From: Buxus sempervirens
Lineage: Eukaryota; Streptophyta; Magnoliopsida; Buxales; Buxaceae
Reading direction: 5' to 3'
Assembly (NCBI GenBank): GCA_947561395.2
Contig: OX387184.1
Location: 57,657,197 to 57,721,196 of the forward strand
DNA: 64,000 nucleotides
The notes beneath the pieces are model-generated. The model saw nothing but the letters and a program-made list of their open reading frames with translations. It made no database searches and was not told the DNA's origin. The position numbers were made by a program, and so were the translations under genes. Positions 25,380-35,703 of the stretch are shown here, piece after piece. Each line of letters opens with the position of its first letter. Position 1 is the stretch's first letter.

Positions 25380-28300
25380 TGTAAGCACCTCATTTTTGCG
25401 CTCCCAGAAGATCCCAGAAGAGCCGGAAATGCAAAACCCGACTAAAAAGTCAAACCCTGAGGGGTCGAAATTTGACCTTTTGATCAAGTAAAAGTTGGCC
25501 ACCTTGCTTTATCTCAATGGATAGAGAATCTCGACACGGTTCCAACTCAATTGAATTCGCTGGAATCGGAGTCCGGATGAAGGTTCTGTGGGCCGGTCAA
25601 ACTTGAGGGTGAGCCAAAAGTTGACTTTTTTCGAACCCCGTGCCAGGTGCTTAGCTCTATATCATTGGATAGAGGGCTCCGATACGAGTCCAACGCAACT
25701 GAGTTTGCTCAAATCGGAGTCCGGATGAAGGAGATATGAGCCGTCAAAGTTTTCGAGCAGAAAAACCGGAAACTGCACACGTGGCGCAGGAACGGCACAC
25801 ATGGCAGCCAACGCAGCAAAATATCTCGAGGGGCAATCCGTAAATATCTAAACATGCAAAATATCCTAGGGTTTAAAGCAAAATTTCTCATGGGGCAATC
25901 CGTAGATATCCAAAAGTGTCAAATCGGTCAAGTCGAGGGGCAAATCCGTAATTTTTTTATTTGTATCTGACCAAATATGTCGGATACACATATGTTTGTG
26001 TATAACCGACATCAAATGTCAGATACAAAGATTTGCTCGGCGAGATTCGCGCCGATTCCCTGACAATTTCGTGGCGGCATTAATTTTCTGAAATAATTGT
26101 GTTTGTATCCGACATTTTATGTCGGAAAATGTCGGATACAAAGGAGATTCAGTGTATCCGACATAAAATGCCGGATACAAAGGACATGTAGTGTATCCGG
26201 CATTTAATGCCGGATACATTAAGTTTGTCTATAAAAGCCCAGCAGCCACCTCTAGCCGGGGGTTGGCTCCTTTTGTTGGTTGGAGGCTTTCTTCCCCCAC
26301 CTGTTTTGGGACGAACCTCCATCTTCTCACCCCCTTTAGCCCCCATTGCATTCCCACTCTCTTCCAAGACCATCCCACCCTTGTTTTCTTCTTCTTCTCC
26401 ACATTCTCACCGAAGTCCAAGAAGGTTGGTTGCTGTCGGGGTTGCAAGGGAGTGTTCCAGCTCTATCCACATCCAAATGAGGTTGAAGCACACCTCAGAA
26501 ACAAGTTGTACACATAAGGTAAGCTTCTTGGTAAGGTTCTATTTAATATATATAAATTTTAGTTGATTGGAAGCATGTGAACTCTTAATGCTGTTGGGGT
26601 GTGTTCTTTGAATGAGATATGGGGCTCTTCTTGATTATGAGGGCCTCTTTGAGTTCTCTATGAGTCACCTTTCTTCCATGGTAAGAAGGGTAAGCCTTGG
26701 AGGTTTGATGGGAGGGAAAGGATATCATGTGCAAGGCCTAGTAAGGTGTAGAGATCACTTAGGAACTGCTGTTTTTTTTGTTTTTTTAGTTCCTAACACT
26801 ATTTTCGTCTATCAAAGAAAGGAGTATGTTCCTTCTTAATTCTTCTTCTCTCCCCCCCCCCCCCCCCCCCCCAACTACCCTTCTTAATTCTTCTTCCCGC
26901 TCACCTTTAGCTGTAGTTGCAGCATGCATGCTTCTCATATATCTCTGTGATGTGTGATGTTGATTTCTTAGTTCGTAGACATACTTAAATGTTAGCCTGA
27001 TTTTCTGTGCATGAACACAGTTACTGTTATTTAGTGTCTTTCTTTCTTTAGGTTGCTGATGCTAGAAGATACCAAGCATGCCTCCCTCTCTCTTTTGCTT
27101 ATTACTTTGAAAATCTCAACATGGGCCTAACCCTCACCCCACCATAGCTGCTGTGTCCTTTTGTTCCTAAACCAAATATGCTATTGTTTAGATGCACGAA
27201 TTTGGTCTTCATTGCTTGCTGTTTTTTTTTTGTTGTAATGTCATCATGTTTCCTAACCCCCATGATTATGCATCTATTGTGCTATTTCCCATGCTCACCA
27301 TGGCTCAAGCATGCTCCCCTAATCCTTCTTCCATTGCTGTTTTTTCCTCTCTCTTTCTTTTTTTGAATGCATGTAAGCATGTTCCATTTGCCCTTAGGTG
27401 ATTTATTGTTTTTAAGTATCAAAACATGAGCCCCGCTCCCCTTGAACCTACTGTTTATGGAGGATGCATGTTTTTTACTTGTAATTTGTTGTCTCCTCCA
27501 GGTCTCCCAAGCATGATCCCAATGCCTCCTTGCCTTGCTAAAAAATTCAAAAAGAGAGAAACCAAAGGGGGTGCACCCCAAACCTGAACCAGTGTGGGCC
27601 CTCCCAGGGGCCCACCAAACCTTAAAAAGCCTTTTAGGAACCCCTGGAAATCACCCCAATGGCCAAACCCAAAAAGGCCATTTTAAGGTGATCCGGCAAC
27701 TCAGGCCGAATCAGCTATGGCCTGCGTGTATCCGGCAACTAAGGTCGGATACTGGCAGAAATGCCATTTTTTGTGTTTTCTGATCTTGGGCGAATTTTGT
27801 GATAATTCTAACCAAACCAAGTGATTCAATAGGGTTTCCGGGTCACTCGGAAACCCAGCTTGGGACATGGACCACCGGTCTAACTCGGTACATTTGTGGG
27901 CCTTCCAACAAGGTCCACCAAGCCCGACAAACCCTTGTGCATGCAATTAAACAACTTAAGCAAAATTAATTAGCCGAACCGGGTGGGCCAAACCCAATGC
28001 GGCCCACCCGACCTTGATATGTGGAATGATGTGAATTGCGTGGTTTGGCCGAGACCAAGGGCTAGGGCCTATCGGGCTCGCCAAAGCCCACTAATCAACC
28101 AAGTTGGGGTGCAAACCCTAGACTTCAAAGAATCGGGCTTTCAAGCCCAAAGTTGGATTACGGGCCCCAAGCCCAGTGCCCAAGTCATCTTGGTAGATTT
28201 AAATAAAATAAATTGAAAGTATTTTTGGCAACCATCATGGGGGCCCACTCAGGGGCCCGCAAACCAACGGGGCCCACCCAGTCAGACTCAGATCATCTAA

Positions 28301-28621
28301 TTTAAGCAAGATAAAAGTAATTAAAGGGACCCACACCACTTAAGTGGTCCCGCCAAACTTAACCAAGTTGCATATCGGATTAGGAATCAGGTGAGAAACC
28401 AAAGTAAGCTGACTCAAACCAGGGAACCCACGGGACCCGTCATCCGACGGGGTGGTCTGGGGTGTCTACGGACTTCCCCAAACCACAACCGAGAACCTAC
28501 TTAGAATTTCAAGCCGCAGACCAGACTAATAGACAGGATTAGGCACCCAGGTGTCCGCCTGCACCCCATCAGGTGGTGGCGACTCCGAACTTTCCCGTGC
28601 GGCGTTTCCGACGCGCGCGCA
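25380..28621 (+). mobile_element. Solo LTR, family X copy 1
   Basis: It begins TGTAAGCACCTCATTTTTGC and ends GACGCGCGCGCA. The flanks are CATGT (25375-25379) and CATAT (28622-28626), a 5-bp duplication with one change. It is the same family as the copy at 42180-46314, whose duplication is perfect. TATAAAAG lies at 26230-26237, preceded by several GTATCCGACAT...ATGTCGGATAC palindromes (25970-26222). GGTGGCGACTCCGA lies about 50 bp before the end, as in Tat/Ogre-type LTRs. It includes a C run at 26853-26872. No internal coding domain is present. Confidence 0.85.
26230..26237 (+). promoter_or_regulatory. TATA box of solo LTR X1
   Basis: TATAAAAG follows within about 10 bases of the last GTATCCGG/CCGGATAC palindrome. 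The same arrangement is present at 43160-43167 in copy X2, so the spacing is conserved. Confidence 0.7.
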
Positions 28622-28626
28622 CATAT

Positions 28627-29110
28627 AAGGCATTGTTTTGATTTCTTCCCCATATATTGGGCGCATGGTACTGATCCTCCATAGCAAGATGTTGATCTTG
28701 TGTTTTACTTGCCATGATTCCAAATTTCTGGCTGTGTGTGTTCTACGTTAATGGAGGCTGTGAGAGAGATGGGGTGATTTCTTCTAAAATATCTGGTTTT
28801 TGTCTCTGTGGTGCTAACAAATACAAAAACCATTGATTTGAATAAACTGCCATCTTGCAAAAACCTTTTGTGGATTTTATATTTCTTTGATTTCATTTTT
28901 TCAGGGTCTCATTGGGATAGAGGAACCACCGGAGTTTACCATCTATAGCTTGCCGAACCGATCCTAGTAGCAAGAGAGAGAAATCGTGTAACGGAGCTTT
29001 CTCCGTTTTCCCCTGGGTTACTCGCGTATGAGGCACGCGAGATTTTTTAGCCACCCGGCGACGATCAGTGCGCGTAGCATCGATTGTAGCAGTCCATTCC
29101 TAGCAGAAGA
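28627..29110. other. Unassigned stretch between solo LTR X1 and the CYP82 duplication
   Basis: There is no recognised gene. A short exon-like stretch follows a polypyrimidine-AG at about 28904 and reads GLIGIEEPPEFTIYSLP before a stop, but nothing supports a gene around it. By the layout of the tandem duplication a P450 copy would be expected here, and none is found. Confidence 0.4.
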
Positions 29111-30127
29111 AACAGACTCATATTAATATACCATTTTAATTTAACACCAAATATAAACAACAGAAAATTATAAAATAAATAAATAAATAACTAAATAAAG
29201 GAGTACATAAAAGAGTATACATTCGAGCAACCCCGCTGCCTACACTAAATCCACGGCCTCCACTCAACCACCGCCACCTGCCCAATCAAACACCTGCATT
29301 GCATGGGCTTAATCTAATATCCTAATCTCTAATCTATATTATCTATATCTATGAGGGTGTCTGCTAATGTTTTCAAATAGAGTTTTTCTATTTAAAAAAA
29401 GACAAAAAATCCAAAAACCTGTTTGGTAAGAAAGGTTTTCAATTTGTTTTTTAAAAAAAATGATTGAGAAATAGCCTAGTTTTTTAGAACAGAAAATTTC
29501 GCAATCGACAAATCATGTTTTTGCTATTTTTTATGTAATTTTTTAAAGTTTAACTCCATGACACATCCCTAGCACTCATCTCTCTTCCTCACGATAATCA
29601 CAGAAAAACACAAAGAAGCTAAGAGAACCGAGCAGCAAAGAAATCCACATTCCACAGTTACATTGGTTTTGATCATCTAGGCTAGTTATGCTCTTTTATT
29701 TTCGTTTTTGGGTAGATTCTTCAAGGTAATTAACCTCTTTCTCTCCGTTACTTTCTTTCTCCTTTTTCTATTTTGAATTCCGTGCTGAACTCACAATAGT
29801 GATAGTTCGCTACCTCTTCTATCAAATATTGAACACTCACTTGACACTCTCACATGGGTCTGAACTTCACATTCACATATTAATCCCTTGCTTGAGTCAC
29901 TCCCTTGAGTTACTATTATTCTCACTTAAGTTGTATACATTAGTGGGCTTTCTCCTATTTAAGGAGGTGGAAGAATTTTCTAGAAGATCTAGATTTCTCA
30001 AAAATTTCTAGAAAATCTAGCTCTCTAGAAGATCTTTAAAGCATCTCCAGAAAATCTCTAGAGTAAGAGATTTCTAGAAGATTCTTAGAATATTTCTAAA
30101 AGATTCAAAAGAAATATTCTAGAGATT
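29110..30127. repeat. Duplicated CYP82 flank, copy A, left segment
   Basis: The sequence matches 51880-52143, 52850-53118 and 54202-55075 (copy B) once the inserts in copy B are removed. Shared landmarks are ATATACCATTTTAAT, TTCAAATAGAGTTTTTCTA, GAGCAGCAAAGA and GAAATATTCTAG. Its start also matches 59420-59865 (copy C). It carries no gene. It is the empty site for copy B's elements at 52144 and 53119. Confidence 0.85.
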
Positions 30128-32413
30128 CACTACAAAATTTTGGAGGATTAGTGGCGACTTATTACCTGCGGTTTTACGAAACCGCAGGTAATAACGTGTA
30201 CAGGGGCACTCCTCACCCGAGCGCCCGAAAACCCACAATTGTCACATTTCAGGCGGCATTTTAATGGCAGTTATTTAGTGAAGCGCCGTAAATAATTTTG
30301 GGTGCCTGCCGATGATACTTCATCAAGAACCTTGTTCTCCTCTACAAATCGAATGGATGAATAGAATGAAGGTCCTACGTTTTCCCATTAACAAGAACAA
30401 AGCGAAAATCCTAAAATCTCATAGAGAGCCTAACCGAGCTACTTTTGTAAGCTTGATTTCGTTTCAACCTTGAGGCTTCTCTATTCTGATCGGAATAGAA
30501 GAGCAAGATAAAGTCGAGCAAGATAAGGTCGATCGATCTCGGTTTCACTTGCAGCCGATTAGGTTTTCTCACTCATGTCTTTATTGTTGTCTTAATTTGC
30601 TTTTGCTTCTAATTTCTTCTTTCCATCTGTCACCACAGATTTGATTGGAACAAAAGAACAAGACAGGGTCGATCGATCTCAGTCCCACTTGCAGCCGGAC
30701 ATGGTGAGGAACAATGGAGTGTTAATAACTTATTGCAAATTTAATTATTTAATATTATGTTATTTAAATAAATTGTTCATAGCACGAATACACACACGTA
30801 CATGTGTATTCATCCTCGTGTGCAACCGGTGATTTGCGAAACCCTTGTTGCTGGCTTGCAGTTCCCCGTTCAGTGATCATCATCAATTTCTATAAATCTC
30901 GTCTTCGAACACTTCCAGTAAGATGCTCACACCTTTTAACTCTTCTCCTTTCTGTTTTTTTCTTTTCTTTCTGAAATTTTCTCATTTTAATTTTGCCCTT
31001 ATTTTCCCGCCATCGTGGCTGCTCTCTCTTTCAGCTCACTCTTTCTTGCGTATAATCTTCATTCTTCAGTGGTATGAGCACGTTGGATATCTTGATTCTT
31101 CGATTTTTCCCTTTTTGTTCTCACTAATTTTTCTTTTTAATGTATACCGTTAATGGTGTCGGTGTTTTTGGGTTTCCGTTGCCTTTGTCGATGCATCGTT
31201 GGCTTCTTGTTCAATCATTTAGCTTAAATCATGTCTCGGTCGAATACTGGGGACCTTCTGAATCTCCTGTAATTGTTGCAAAAGTAGTAATTCTACTTTG
31301 GGGTTTTGATTTACTTAAATGAAATTATTTTCGGCAATTTATGATTAGTTTTTGGAATTCTCATCTACCAGGAAGGAGTTGTTTATTTAGAATGATTGAA
31401 TGCTATCTTTGTTGGCTAATGTGGATGAGGGCGCATATGGTTTGAATGAGGAGGTTCAATGAAGATCAGGAATTGAAGGATGTGGAATGGGGTTAGTATG
31501 AGAAAGGTGTTGTGTTGCTATTTCTAGTATTAAAGTCATATTCACTTATCCTAGAAATGTCTTCTTCTTTTTCTCTCTGTTGCAGCTGTGCTTTTCAGTG
31601 GTGGAAAAAGTTTCCTCTTTAGTGGAATACTCTGCCTCCAGAGGGTGACAATATGATCCTCTTGTAATGACCTCTATATTGGAATGCCAATCTTGGGTTT
31701 TTAAGTGTGCTTTATGTTTTAACCCCTCCTTTGAAAGTGAAACATATTTCTGTCAATCACTGATTGGTTGCTCAACCATTTAGCTGTGTCTTACAATCCT
31801 TCACTATTTGTTGAAGTTTCTTTTAACCATGTGTACCATATGGTCAGATTAATGATCTTGAACAGTGCTGAAAATCTTGAGTTCTCACTTATGTTTGGTC
31901 TAGTGATAGTTACTGTATTGTTTTTTATTCCTTACTAGAATTCTAGATATGGCTCTAAGAGGCTTATGGCGGCCATTTTATTTCTGCTGCATCTCTTTCT
32001 CTGTGTTTGTTTCCTTGTGTAAAGCTGTTAACATTTTACGATAACAGTGTAAAAGATGGTGCTAGGAAAGTTAGGGATAAAAAGCATTTTAAGTTGGTTA
32101 CTTTTACATTCTTATTCATGGTGACCATGATCAATTTTAAGTGTCTTTGTTTGTTTAGGCCCATTACAAATCTGTTGTAGAAATGGATCTTTTGTATTTG
32201 ATTTAAGTGTATAATGTAATGCATTTTTTATTTTTGATCTTGTTTAACGTTAAAGAAAGTGTATCTCGGATTGTATATTCTGTTGTATCCATTTTCGTAG
32301 ATTTTTGTTTTTGTTTTATTCCTCTGGAGTTGTTATTGTAATAGGTCCAATTTAGTGCATGAAGTTGTAACTGAAGTTGAATAATTTCATGCTCCTGGGA
32401 TTTCAAGGCACAG

Positions 32414-32908
32414 GTTGTGGGTTGGCCACCCGTCCGATCATTCCAAAAGAACATTCTGGCTGTCCAGAAGAGCAATACTGATGAGAGCGAGAAGGTGAAC
32501 GGCAACGCTATGTTTGTGAAGGTTAGCATGAATGGTGCACCTTACTTTCATAAGGTAGACATAAAGATGTACAAGAGCTACCAAGAGCTGTCTGATGCCT
32601 TAGGCAAGATGTTCAGTTCTTTCACCATTGGTAAGTAGACAACAACTTTTACATTAACCTCATTATTGTGTTATGGAATAAACAGCCCTTTTCTATGTTC
32701 TTGTTTCATTTCACTATAATTTGGATCTTAGTTAGAAATATATTTTGTTTATAATGGGATTATACATTGAAGGTCACTGCGGGTCTCAAGGAATGAAGGA
32801 TTTCTTGAATGAGAGCAAGTTGATAGATCTTTTGAACAGTTCAGAATTTGTGCCCGCATATGAGGACAAGGACGGCGACTGGATGCTGGCTGGTAATGTC
32901 CCATGGGA
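32414..32908 (+). pseudogene. Captured Aux/IAA fragment (degron plus partial PB1 domain)
   Basis: Two exons are preserved with splice sites: 32414-32630 (after CACAG, before GTAAGT) and 32773-32908 (before GTAAG). They encode the domain II degron [11 protein letters not shown], then domain III ([28 protein letters not shown]) and the start of domain IV ([16 protein letters not shown]). Aux/IAA proteins repress auxin response. The degron binds TIR1/AFB, and domains III/IV form the PB1 contact with ARFs. Missing are domain I with the LxLxL repressor motif and the last exon with the end of the PB1 domain. Substitutions such as LRKVDLKM to FHKVDIKM suggest some drift. It lies within the CACTA element, so it is a transduplicated gene piece, not a resident gene. 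Confidence 0.9.
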
Positions 32909-33189
32909 GTAAGTTCTTCATCCCATAACAAGATTAACCTCAAAGGATTATGTAATTTAGTATAAACCCATCTTGACAAACCTTAAAGCATGAATGTTTT
33001 ATCCTTTCAGCAGTTATCTTGCAAGCAAATGTAATCTTGTTGGCTTGCTTTAGCTTATGCATGAAGATGAAACGGTGATCAGTTTGGGTTTTACCAATTA
33101 ATCTCTTAATAAATTTGATAGAAATATACTCTCACCATGATCGTTTAGTTAAATTTTATGACTCATCCTTTGATGCTACTTTGTCTTTT

Positions 33190-33545
33190 CCAGATCACTG
33201 AAGTGCCTTTGAAGGTAAGGAAGCTCGTTGTAAAGGTATGCAATGTGGTGACAGACAGATGATGCCGTGAGATTCGACGAGAAGGTTGGAAAGGGAGAGA
33301 AGAAACTGATGGAACTTAGGAGATCAGTGCAATTCCTGATCACAGAAATCCCCTCCCCTATCACGTATGCTCCTAATGACACTGGTGGTAGCTTCCTCAA
33401 GAGAAGTGAGAATATTTACGAATCTATGAATGCGGAAGACACAAATGATGCTTCTGTCACAATTAACGATTGATTAACCATCTATGCAGCTTCAGCTTCT
33501 CAAAATACTCAAATGGCTGTGGTGGATAATTTGCCCTCTTTGGTA
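33190..33545 (+). pseudogene. Unidentified coding-like fragment in the CACTA element
   Basis: A frame ending at 33473 reads RFDEKVGKGEKKLMELRRSV and continues with LITEIPSPITYAPNDTGGSF and LKRSENIYESMNAED, followed after a stop by SQNTQMAVVDNLPSL. Composition and codon use look like plant coding sequence. It does not match the missing third Aux/IAA exon. It may be a second captured gene. I do not recognise the family. Confidence 0.45.
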
Positions 33546-33891
33546 AGTGTGTATTTGATGGGGATGACCTGAAGGTTTTAAATTTTGTTTTTTGGGCATG
33601 CGTAGATGCAGGAGCCCTGGACCCATTTTTTTTAAAAATAAAAAATGCATTTTTTTAAAAAATAAAAAATGCATTTTTTATTACCGGCAGTTATAGAGAG
33701 AACAAGCAAAAACAGAGTACTGGCGTTTTGCGCCAGTAAATGAATTTTTTATTACCGGCGGTTCTAAAAACGCCGTTTAAAGCACCGCAGATACAATCTA
33801 CAACGATCGATTCAATGGCATTCTTGAAACCGTCAGTAAATTAATTACCAGCGGTTTTTTATTTTTACCGATAAAGGCCAATTTGTTAGTG

Positions 33892-34342
33892 GTGATTTAT
33901 GCATAGTCTGTGTTGAATCTTCAATATGCCGAGTATCTAAGCTTGTTCTCGGCAATATGGTATTTTTGATTGAGCAATATGGGGCTTTTTTTATTGGGTA
34001 ACAATAGAAAGTTTTAATTGTAGAAGGTACTTACTCTCTGTTGTCTTTTGATGAAAGGAAAAAATATACAGCCTTGGTTAAATTTAAAAAGAAAAACAAG
34101 GACGCAAAGGTATATTCTACATCCGATAAATAAATAAAAAGTCCTAATTTATTCTTGATTACATACAAATTCCATCGTGCTTCTCCATTCATTAACTATA
34201 TGTTGTGTTGTAGTTTAAAATTTACTGCCAGGTGCAATGCTAAGGTTTACTATTCAAAGTGATGCAAAAAAAATAAACATCCAAGAAAAAAAGGACATAG
34301 AGGTATTTGCTGCAACTTTATAATGAATAAATAAAAATTCTT
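33892..34342. repeat. Duplicated CYP82 flank, copy A, middle segment
   Basis: It matches 55076-55352 and 55592-55745 of copy B (GCCGAGTATCTAAGCTTG, GAAAAAATATACAGCC, CTGCCAGGTGCAATGCTAAG). It is the empty site for the hAT element at 55353-55583: here ATATGTTGTGTTGTAG is continuous. Confidence 0.85.
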
Positions 34343-34670
34343 TGTTATGAATCCATTGAATATGGATGACCATTGGGAAACATTGAACATGCACCTCTTC
34401 ACCTCTTGGGATTCCACATGCACTTCTTCAAGAACCTCTTGGGATTGAACATGCACCTCTTCAAGGATACACTTCTTGGGAGTCCACATGCACCTCTTCA
34501 ATACACCTCTTCGTATTTATAAAGGGTCTTGAGATGTACAGAATGTAAACACACAAATTTGCTAACTAGTGAATGATCTTGAGTTCTGAGAGAGCTAATT
34601 TTCTCTTCCATTTGAGTCTATCTTATCTTGCTAATCTTTCTTGTCTTGCCATTCTCTTTCTTTTACAACA
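34343..34670 (+). repeat. 5' LTR of the copia element
   Basis: TG...CA ends, with TATTTATAAAGGGTCTTGAG near 34515-34535 as the probable promoter. It contains a short internal repeat, CACCTCTTCAAG/CACCTCTTGGGA, expanded by about 30 bp compared with the 3' LTR. Confidence 0.93.
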
Positions 34671-34686
34671 CGTTATCAGCACGAGC
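34671..34686 (+). promoter_or_regulatory. Probable primer-binding site of the copia element
   Basis: CGTTATCAGCACGAGC directly follows the 5' LTR, the position where a tRNA primer pairs. It resembles the initiator-Met-type sites of plant copia elements. The tRNA assignment is an inference. Confidence 0.5.
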
Positions 34687-34799
34687 CTCTGCCAAATTTG
34701 AAAGCTAATAACAGTCTTTCAAAATTCACTGTAAGTATTTCTGTTATTTTGTTTGTGATTATGAAATTAATTTTATATATGATGCAAATGCTTTATAAC

Positions 34800-35703
34800 T
34801 TTGATTTGTAGAAAATTTCAAATCTTAGCAAACTTGAATTTGTTGCTCTCGACATTTTTGGGAAAAATTACTTATCTTGTATCCTTGATGCTGAAATCCA
34901 TCTTGATGCAATGAACCTTGGAAACACTATTAAAGAAGGAAATGAAGCATCCCTGCAGGATCGTGCTAAGGCAATGATTTTCCTTCATCATTTTCATGAG
35001 GAATTGAAAACTGAATATCTCACGGTAAAAGATCCCCTTGTTTTATGGAATAGTTTGAAGGAAAGATATGAGCACCAGAAGTGCGTCATCCTTCCAAAGG
35101 CTCGATATGATTAGTTGCACTTGAGGTTGCAAGATTTCAAGAGTGTAAGTGAGTATAATTCTGCACTCTTTAAAATCAGCTCACTTTTGAAGTTATGTGG
35201 TGAAAACTCACCGATGAAGACATGTTGGAAAAGATTTTTACTACTTTCCACGCCTCGAATGTGCTCTTGTAGCAGCAGTATCGAGAGCGAAAGTTTACAA
35301 AGTATTTTGAACTCATTTCTTGTCTTCTAGTGGCTGAACAAAATAACGAGCTTTTGATGAAAAATCACCAGTCTCGTCCAACTGGTTCCAACATCACTTC
35401 CCGAAGCAAATGGTATATCATTCCAAAAGAATGATAGACGTGGACGAGGACATGGTAGAAAGAATTATCATTATAGTGGCGCTAGAAGTGAAACCACTAA
35501 AAGGGGAATCCACCAAGCACCTTACCATCAAAAATGGAAGAAATCATAAAAAAGCAAATGTCCCGTGAACAATCCTCAAAAGAAAAATGAATATGTATGT
35601 CATCGATGTGGTATGAATGGACATTGGTCACGTACCTGTCGTACGGCCAGACACTTGGTAGACCTATATCAAGCCTCTAAAAGAGAAAAAGGAAAGGAAA
35701 TTG
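34800..35703 (+). pseudogene. copia gag, broken
   Basis: It encodes the UBN2-type gag with the phrase KLEFVALDIFGKNYLSCILD, then LVLWNSLKERYEHQK and a C-terminal zinc knuckle CHRCGMNGHWSRTC (CX2CX4HX4C) at about 35598-35640. In-frame stops (for example at 35112-35114) and frameshifts break it. Its end is interrupted by the Y2 solo LTR. It would form the capsid and bind RNA in an active element. Confidence 0.9.

Larger units (their letters stand above)
30128..33891 (+). mobile_element. CACTA-type element carrying host gene fragments (3.76 kb)
   Basis: The ends are CACTACAAAATTTTGG on the left and CCAATTTGTTAGTG on the right, an imperfect inverted terminus of the CACTA class. Inside both ends are short repeats built on ACCGC/GCGGT (for example GCGGTTTTACGAAACCGC on the left and TTACCGGCGGTTC on the right), as in CACTA subterminal regions. 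Copy B (55061-55085) is uninterrupted at this point (GAAATATTCTAGTGATTTA), so the whole segment is an insertion. The target duplication is either ATT (3 bp, if the right end extends by GTG) or an imperfect GAGATT/GTGATT. No transposase is seen. Most of the interior is gene-derived, with exon-intron structure at 32414-32908 and an unidentified coding-like stretch at 33190-33545. Confidence 0.78.
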
